Shown: piece after piece, positions 58,633 through 64,000 of the stretch
Numbering within the stretch: position 1 is the stretch's first letter
Layout of the letters: each line of letters starts with the position of its first letter
Assembly: GCA_947577075.1 (NCBI GenBank)
Contig: CANPTW010000011.1
Coordinates: forward strand, 1-64,000
Direction: 5' to 3'
DNA length: 64,000 nucleotides
From: an uncultured Oscillibacter sp.
GTDB taxonomy: Bacteria > Bacillota > Clostridia > Oscillospirales > Oscillospiraceae
Program-made: the position numbers and the translations under genes
The notes under the pieces: model-generated
What the model saw: only the letters and a program-made list of their open reading frames with translations
The model's database searches: none
Told to the model about the DNA's origin: nothing

Positions 58633-58696
58633 GGCAAGGGCCGCGCCAGCGGCCCTTGCCGCATTGAAAGGGCGGCGCTTCCGCCGCCTCTTCAAT
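58633..58696 (+). terminator. intergenic hairpins between TAXI and permease genes
   Basis: A perfect 12-bp stem GGCAAGGGCCGC / GCGGCCCTTGCC with a GCCA loop at 58633-58660, and a second ATTGAA..TTCAAT stem with inner GGCGG..CCGCC at 58663-58696. Such hairpins after a binding-protein gene usually reduce read-through, giving more binding protein than permease. Confidence 0.65.
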
Positions 58697-58748
58697 ACGG
58701 CAAGGACCCGGTTTTCCCCCTGTGTTTATTTTAATAAGGAGTGTCTAT

Positions 58749-60788
58749 ATGAGCGAGAAAGACAAGAAGCATCTCCCCGGCGCGGACGCCGGCGCCGCGG
58801 CGGACATGGACGAGGTCATGCGGAAGTACGACCGGGAGTCCGCCACCCGCATCTGGGAGGGGAGGCCCAAGGCCGTGGTCAGCGTGGTGATGGCCCTGTT
58901 CTCCCTGTACTGCATCTGGTCCACCCTGTTCTGCACCTGGGACCTGCCCATCCGGCTGACGGCCTTTCTGGGGCTGATCACCATCATGGGCTATCTCACC
59001 TACCCCGCCCGGAAGGACCATGTGAAGCCCAACTCCATGCCCTGGTATGACCTTGTGCTGATGCTGCTGGGGGCGGGCTCCTTCTTCTATTACTGCGTCA
59101 ATTACAACTCGCTGGTCATGGTGATTACCAGCGCCGCCAAGATCAACCCCTCCAGCGAGACGGCCGTTCCCAACGCCTGGTTTTACCTGATCCTGGGCGC
59201 GACGGCGATTTTGTGCCTGGCGGAGCTGTGCCGCCGGTGCGTGGGCCTGCCCATCCTGTGCGTGGTGGGCGTGCTGCTGGTCTACACCTTCGCCAGCGGC
59301 CAGAACCTGGCCCGGGTAATCTACACCCTCTTTTACGGCACCTCCGGCGTCATGGCGACGCCGGTGCAGGTCTGCGCCAAGTTCATCGCCGTGTTCATCA
59401 TCTTCGGCGCGTTCCTGGAGCGGACGGGCATCTCCAACTTCTTCATCGATCTGGCCAACTCCGCCGCGGGCAGCACCTCCGGCGGCCCGGCCAAGGTGGC
59501 GGTCATCTCCTCCGCCCTGTGCGGCATGGTGTCCGGCTCGTCCGTTGGCAACACCGTCACCACCGGGTCCGTCACCATCCCCATGATGAAGCGCACCGGC
59601 TACCAGGGCGAGTTCGCCGGGGCGGTGGAGGCGGCGGCCTCCACCGGCGGGCAGATCATGCCCCCCATCATGGGCGCGGCGGCCTTCCTCATGGCGGAGT
59701 ACATGGACACCACCTACGCCAACGTGGCGGTGAAGGCCATCCTCCCCGCCCTGCTGTACTTCACCGGCATCTTCCTGGCCGTCCATCTGGAGGCCCGGCG
59801 GCTGGATCTGAAGGGCGTGCCCCGGGACCAGCTTCCCAAGTTCGGCGTCCTGATCCGCAGCATCTATCTGCTCCTGCCCCTGGTGATTCTGGTGTGGATG
59901 GTTTCCACCAACACCCGGACCCTCCAGTTCTCCGCCTCCATCGCCATTCTGCTGGCCATCCTGGTGAGCCTGCCCCACATCTTCGCGGACAGCCGGGCCC
60001 AGCACAAGGAGGGCGCGGCCGTCCACTTCGTGAAGGACACCGCCGCCATGATCGTAAACGCGCTGGAGGCCGGCGGCCGGAGCTGCATCACCGTGGCCGT
60101 GGCCTGCTCCATGGCGGGCATGGTGGCCGGGTGCATCACCGTGACGGGCCTGGCCTCCAAGCTCATCAACGGGGTCATCAACATCAGCCACATGATCCCC
60201 TATCCGCCGGTTTCCATGTTCATCGCCCTGTTTTTGACCATGCTGTGCTGCATCGTCCTGGGCATGGGCGTGCCCACCACGGCCAACTACTGCATCATGG
60301 CCTCCACCTGCGCCCCCATTCTGATTCAGCTGGGCATCGGCAAGATTCCCGCCCACTTCTTCGTGTTCTACTTCGGCATCGTGGCGGACATCACGCCCCC
60401 CGTGGCCCTGGCGGCCTACGCGGGCAGCGCCATCGCCAAATCCGACCCCATGAAAACCGGCGTCAACGCCACAAAGCTGGCCATCGCCGCCTTCATTGTC
60501 CCCTATATCTTCGCCTACAACCCGGCCATGCTCTTCGTGGACGTGACCAGCGTGTTCCAGGTGGCGCAGATCGTCGTCAGCGCCCTGCTTGGCATCTTCG
60601 GCGTGGCGGCGGCGCTGAACGGCTACCTCTTCCGGCCCATCCCCAAGTGGATGCGCCTGGCCCTGGTCATCGCGGGCCTGGCCATGATGATCCCCGGCTC
60701 CGCCACGGACGTGGTGGGCCTCATCGCCCTGGCGGCTATGATGTTCTATCAGAAGGCCATGGCAAAGAAGAACCCCGCAACGGCTTGA
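58749..60788 (+). CDS. TRAP transporter fused DctQM permease (TAXI-associated)
   Basis: 679 residues from ATG 58749, seven bases after AAGGAG. About 16-18 predicted spans. N-terminal Q-like part (AVVSVVMALFSLYCIWSTLF) and M domain with SSALCGMVSGSSVGNTVTTG, TIPMMKRTGYQGEFAGAVEA, AASTGGQIMPPIMGAAAFLM, and LFLTMLCCIVLGMGVPTTAN, all signatures of the TRAP 4TM/12TM fusion permease. Sodium- or proton-coupled uptake using the preceding binding protein. Strong terminator follows. Confidence 0.93.
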   Translation: MSEKDKKHLPGADAGAAADMDEVMRKYDRESATRIWEGRPKAVVSVVMALFSLYCIWSTLFCTWDLPIRLTAFLGLITIMGYLTYPARKDHVKPNSMPWYDLVLMLLGAGSFFYYCVNYNSLVMVITSAAKINPSSETAVPNAWFYLILGATAILCLAELCRRCVGLPILCVVGVLLVYTFASGQNLARVIYTLFYGTSGVMATPVQVCAKFIAVFIIFGAFLERTGISNFFIDLANSAAGSTSGGPAKVAVISSALCGMVSGSSVGNTVTTGSVTIPMMKRTGYQGEFAGAVEAAASTGGQIMPPIMGAAAFLMAEYMDTTYANVAVKAILPALLYFTGIFLAVHLEARRLDLKGVPRDQLPKFGVLIRSIYLLLPLVILVWMVSTNTRTLQFSASIAILLAILVSLPHIFADSRAQHKEGAAVHFVKDTAAMIVNALEAGGRSCITVAVACSMAGMVAGCITVTGLASKLINGVINISHMIPYPPVSMFIALFLTMLCCIVLGMGVPTTANYCIMASTCAPILIQLGIGKIPAHFFVFYFGIVADITPPVALAAYAGSAIAKSDPMKTGVNATKLAIAAFIVPYIFAYNPAMLFVDVTSVFQVAQIVVSALLGIFGVAAALNGYLFRPIPKWMRLALVIAGLAMMIPGSATDVVGLIALAAMMFYQKAMAKKNPATA

Positions 60789-60796
60789 GCTTCCTG

Positions 60797-60826
60797 AAAA
60801 ACCGCCCCGCTTCGGGGCGGTTTTTT
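60797..60826 (+). terminator. rho-independent terminator
   Basis: Stem AAAACCGCCCCG / CGGGGCGGTTTT with loop CTT, followed by TTCC. Confidence 0.85.
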
Positions 60827-61128
60827 CCTGAGGAGGGCCCCAGCCGGAAATACCCGCCTCCGTTTCCACATTTTTGTGCAGATTTTTTGGAAACCATTCC
60901 AGCCCTTCATCCGTCTACCTTATAAGGGGACTGCGCCCAAGCCTTCAGAAAATCTTAAGAAATCTGTAACCGTTTTGTTGTTGTTTTCCCTGGCAAACTG
61001 TTCTAGTATCAATGATACAGTTTTGATGCAGGACTCTGTTACCCTGTCCCTGTGCCATCCCGGCGGCGCATCTCCCGGAGGGGCCGCCGTCTGAAGAAAT
61101 TCCATCCGACCGTTGAAGGAGAAAGCCT
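60827..61128 (+). promoter_or_regulatory. control region of the MacAB-like operon
   Basis: A possible promoter has TTGTTT 60981-60986, 17 bases, TAGTAT 61004-61009. The perfect odd palindrome GTATCAATGATAC at 61007-61019 overlaps the -10, suggesting a repressor site. No gene recognised. Confidence 0.5.
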
Positions 61129-62832
61129 ATGTCAGAAGTCATGGATCGCGAACAGCAGACCGAGGCCGTCCAGGCGGCCCCGCCCCCCGCGCCTGAGGCG
61201 GCTGCGCCCGCCCCGGAGAAGACCTCCCTCTGGAAGAAGTGGAAGGGCATGCCCCGGAAGAAGCGGCGGAAGATTGTCCGGTGGTTTATCATCCTCCTGG
61301 TCCTCATCGCCGTCGGCCTGGGGGTCTGGAAGTTCCTGTCCGCCAAGAAGGGCGGGGAGGAGACTGAGGTCCTCACCGACGTGGTGCAGTACAACTCTAT
61401 CACCTCCACGGTGGAGGGCAGCGGCCTGACCAAGGCCAAGGACAGCGAAACCATCACCATTGCCACCACGGGAACGGTGTCCGAGGTCTATGTCAACGAG
61501 GGCGACACGGTGGAGCCGGGCACGCCCCTCTTTGTCATCGACTCCGACGCCGCCCGCACCGCCGTGGACAAGGCCCGGCAGGACGTGCTGGGCCGGGAGA
61601 AGCAGCTCAACGCCCTTTTGAAGGACGTGGCGGGCCTCAACCTGGCGGCGGGCTACTCCGGCAAGCTGATGGAGGTGGTGGACCTGAACCCCGGGGACAC
61701 CATCAGCAAGGAGCAGAAGCTGGCCGTCCTGGCGGACGACACCCGCCTGCGGCTCACCCAGTACTACAGCTACGCCTATGAGGGCATGATCAAAACGGGC
61801 CAGCGCATGGACGTGTCCATTCCCGCCCTGATGAGCTCCCTCCCCGGCACGGTGGAGGCGGTCCATATGGTCAGCCGCATCACCCCGGAGGGGACCAAGC
61901 TCTTCTCCGCCGACATCCTGGTGGACAACGAGGGGGCCCTCACCGCCGAGATGGCGGCCTCCGCCACGGTGACCACCGCCGAGGGCGAGATCATCTACCC
62001 CTATGAGCCCGGGAAGCTGGAGTACTACCGCACCGGCGACCTGAAATCCACCGTCAACGGCACGGTTCTCTCCAGCACCCTGGTGGACTATCTCCAGGTC
62101 ACCGCCGGGCAGGTCCTGGTCCGGGTGGACGGCGAGGACAGCGAGGCCGAGATCTATTCCGCCCAGCAGAGCCTGGAGGAGGCCCAGAAGACCCTGGAGA
62201 CTGCCGAGAAGAACCTGGCCAACTGCTCCGCCGTGGCCTCCATCGCGGGCAAGGTCATCGGCCTCACCATGAAGCCGGGAGACGAAATTGCCGCCAACAC
62301 CACGGTGGTCACCATCTCGGACACCTCCTCCCTGATCGTCAACGCCACGGTGGACGAGCGGAACGTCAGCGCCGTGGAGGCGGGGACCATGGTGGAGCTG
62401 GACCAGTGGGGCACTCCGGCCATGGGCATGGTGGAGAGCGTCAGCCTCTCCAGCACCATCAACAACGGCGTGGCAACCTACCCCATGGTGATCTCCGTGG
62501 ACAACGCGGAGGAAACCCTCCAGGTCAACAGCTACATCAACTACTCTCTCACCGCCAGCGAAAACGACAACTGCCTGGTGCTGCCCCTCCAGTCCGTCCG
62601 CACCGTCTCCACCGAGGAGGGCGAGACGTTGACGGTGGTCTACGTCAAGGGCGACCGGCCGGAAAACACGGTGGAGGGCATCATGGCCGACGAGACGATT
62701 CCCGAGGGCTTCTGGCCCGTGGCCGTGGAGATCGGCATCTCCGACAATTACAACGTGGAAATCAAGTCCGGCGTGGAGGAAGGCACCGAGGTCTTTACCC
62801 AGATCCAGACGGCCAACCCTTGGGGTTACTGA
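61129..62832 (+). CDS. MacA/HlyD-type membrane fusion protein
   Basis: 567 residues; AAGGAGAAAGCCT before ATG 61129. A Pro/Ala-rich cytoplasmic N-terminus, one span at about 60-80 (WFIILLVLIAVGLGVWKFL), then MFP layout: NSITSTVEGSGLTKAKDSET, YVNEGDTVEPGTPLFVIDSD (lipoyl half), a second lipoyl-like part around ASIAGKVIGLTMKPGDEIAA, coiled coil (EEAQKTLETAEKNLA) and a beta barrel. Partner of the MacB-type ABC proteins that follow. Confidence 0.9.
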   Translation: MSEVMDREQQTEAVQAAPPPAPEAAAPAPEKTSLWKKWKGMPRKKRRKIVRWFIILLVLIAVGLGVWKFLSAKKGGEETEVLTDVVQYNSITSTVEGSGLTKAKDSETITIATTGTVSEVYVNEGDTVEPGTPLFVIDSDAARTAVDKARQDVLGREKQLNALLKDVAGLNLAAGYSGKLMEVVDLNPGDTISKEQKLAVLADDTRLRLTQYYSYAYEGMIKTGQRMDVSIPALMSSLPGTVEAVHMVSRITPEGTKLFSADILVDNEGALTAEMAASATVTTAEGEIIYPYEPGKLEYYRTGDLKSTVNGTVLSSTLVDYLQVTAGQVLVRVDGEDSEAEIYSAQQSLEEAQKTLETAEKNLANCSAVASIAGKVIGLTMKPGDEIAANTTVVTISDTSSLIVNATVDERNVSAVEAGTMVELDQWGTPAMGMVESVSLSSTINNGVATYPMVISVDNAEETLQVNSYINYSLTASENDNCLVLPLQSVRTVSTEEGETLTVVYVKGDRPENTVEGIMADETIPEGFWPVAVEIGISDNYNVEIKSGVEEGTEVFTQIQTANPWGY

Positions 62833-62833
62833 T

Positions 62834-63535
62834 ATGGCGAATCTGATTGAGTTAAAGGACATCTACAAGATCTACGGCGAGGGTCTTGAGAGCGAGGTCC
62901 GGGCCCTGGACGGGGTCAGCCTCACGGTGGAGCGGGGGGAGTTCGTGGCCATCGTGGGCCAGTCCGGCTCCGGCAAGTCCACCATGATGAACGTGCTGGG
63001 CTGCCTGGACATCCCCACCCGGGGGGACTACCTCCTGGAGGGCACCGACGTCAAGGAGCTGACGGACAAGGAGCTCTCCCGCATCCGCAATAAGGAGATC
63101 GGCTTCATCTTCCAGCAGTACAACCTCATTCAGTCCCTGACGGTGCTGGAAAACGTGGAGCTGCCCCTGATCTACCAGGGCATCAACGCCGACGACCGCT
63201 ACGACATGGCCCTGGAGGCCCTGGACCGGGTGGGCCTTAGTAAGCGCGTCAAGCACAAGCCCACGGAGATGTCCGGCGGCCAGCAGCAGCGGGTGGCCAT
63301 CGCCCGGGCCATCGCCACCAAGCCCCCCATCATCATGGCCGACGAGCCCACCGGCGCCCTGGACTCCCGGACGGGCCACGAGGTGTTGGAGTTCCTCCAG
63401 CAGCTGAACCGGGAGGGGACCACGGTCATCCTCATCACCCACGACAACGGCATCGCCGCCACGGCCCGGCGCTGCGTGCGCCTCACCGACGGGAAAATCG
63501 TGGAGGACAAACAGCAGGAGGTGGACTGGCTTTGA
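62834..63535 (+). CDS. ABC transporter ATPase, MacB/LolD-type
   Basis: 233 residues; ATG two bases after the MFP stop. Walker A GQSGSGKST, Q-loop FQQYNLIQSLT, signature MSGGQQQRVAIARA, Walker B IIMADEPTGALD and H-loop ITHDN all intact. Powers the permease that follows; together with the MFP it forms a tripartite MacAB-like exporter without an outer channel gene here. Confidence 0.97.
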   Translation: MANLIELKDIYKIYGEGLESEVRALDGVSLTVERGEFVAIVGQSGSGKSTMMNVLGCLDIPTRGDYLLEGTDVKELTDKELSRIRNKEIGFIFQQYNLIQSLTVLENVELPLIYQGINADDRYDMALEALDRVGLSKRVKHKPTEMSGGQQQRVAIARAIATKPPIIMADEPTGALDSRTGHEVLEFLQQLNREGTTVILITHDNGIAATARRCVRLTDGKIVEDKQQEVDWL

Positions 63536-64000
63536 ACATCCGTCAGGCAGTGAAAATGGCCTGGAAATCCATCATCGGCAAAAAGGGCCGGTCCATGCTG
63601 ACCATGCTGGGCGTCATCATCGGCATCGCGGCGGTGATGACCATCGTCTCGGTGATGAGCGGCTACGCGGCCAAAACCATGGAACAGTTCTCCGCCATGG
63701 GCAGCAACAAAATCACGGTTAATGTCTACAGCTATGTGTACACGGAGGACGAAAACGGGAATATGGTTCCCGCAGGAAGGGACTACTTCCCGGACCTGTA
63801 CGCCTACTGCAAGTCCATCCCCCAGTACATTGTGGGCATCACGCCGGAGGCCTACGCCAGCGTCAATGTGGTCTACGGCACCAAAAACTCCGCCAACTTT
63901 GAGTGGAGCTGGGACGAGATGGGGAACATGACCGGCCAGCGGCCCCCGGACGTCTACTATGTCTCCAACCAGTACAGCACCTGCAACAACCTGACCATCA
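63532..64000 (+). CDS. MacB-type FtsX-family permease, 5' end only
   Basis: Begins at TTG 63532, overlapping the ATPase stop (63533-63535), and runs off the window. Visible part NIRQAVKMAWKSIIGKKGRS, MLTMLGVIIGIAAVMTIVSV, MSGYAAKTMEQFSAMGSNKI is the N-terminal span and first extracytoplasmic strand of the MacB_PCD/FtsX fold. 156 residues visible. Confidence 0.9.
   Translation, partial: MNIRQAVKMAWKSIIGKKGRSMLTMLGVIIGIAAVMTIVSVMSGYAAKTMEQFSAMGSNKITVNVYSYVYTEDENGNMVPAGRDYFPDLYAYCKSIPQYIVGITPEAYASVNVVYGTKNSANFEWSWDEMGNMTGQRPPDVYYVSNQYSTCNNLTI

Overview
The window is GC-rich, densely coded DNA from a spore-forming low-GC-lineage relative with high GC content. The spore genes gerQ, cwlJ, bofA and yaaL, the Firmicutes-type promoters and the AAAGGAGG ribosome sites point to class Clostridia. 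The codon bias, the TAXI-TRAP transporter and the kind of contractile injection system suggest an Oscillospiraceae gut commensal (Flavonifractor/Lawsonibacter/Dysosmobacter-like). The genus is an inference.

Layout. (1) 1-590: the tail of a tetratricopeptide-repeat gene and a degenerate intergenic repeat. (2) 591-28603: a contractile injection system (eCIS-type) island. It holds a divergent XRE regulator; a rightward operon from 1421 to 23348 with short gaps or overlaps, encoding an Ig-ended surface/fibre-like protein, three membrane proteins (one a degenerate adenylate-cyclase-like receptor, one a MORN-repeat protein), a Pvc16-like cap, a PAAR-like DUF4280 tip, sheath, two tubes, chaperone, DUF6760, CIS_tube protein, split spike (gp27-like plus gp5-like), gp25, two large baseplate proteins, a tail protein I and an AAA ATPase; then a separately promoted MalT/LuxR-type regulator and a 940-residue DUF4157 (HELGH) candidate cargo. 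Copies of one palindromic repeat family flank both ends. (3) 28970-39021: small accessory genes, an ECF sigma/anti-sigma pair with a recognisable ECF promoter, DUF421/DUF4363, a frameshifted membrane gene with an XRE regulator, a dicarboxylate/amino-acid symporter with threonine ammonia-lyase behind a possible leader peptide, a zinc-binding lipoprotein, and an XRE/membrane-protein pair. (4) 39094-45830: a TetR gene with tandem operators and a TolC-like/MFP/RND efflux operon whose promoter has MerR-type architecture. (5) 46077-56935: housekeeping and spore genes (tmcAL, ackA, GNAT, TSCPD, GT4, rplM-rpsI, gerQ-cwlJ, bofA-yaaL, tadA, CBS). (6) 57525-64000: a TAXI-TRAP transporter whose binding protein appears circularly permuted, and a MacAB-like MFP/ATPase/permease operon cut by the window edge.

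Two features stand out besides the injection system. One is a dispersed three-hairpin repeat that in several intergenic regions sits between two copies of the local transcription terminator hairpin, as if the terminator itself were the target-site duplication. The other is the TAXI binding protein: the segment that closes the fold in the rest of the family has moved to the N-terminus behind the lipoprotein signal, and the gene stops exactly where that segment would normally begin.

All functional calls come from reading translated sequence and motif memory; no database search was run.
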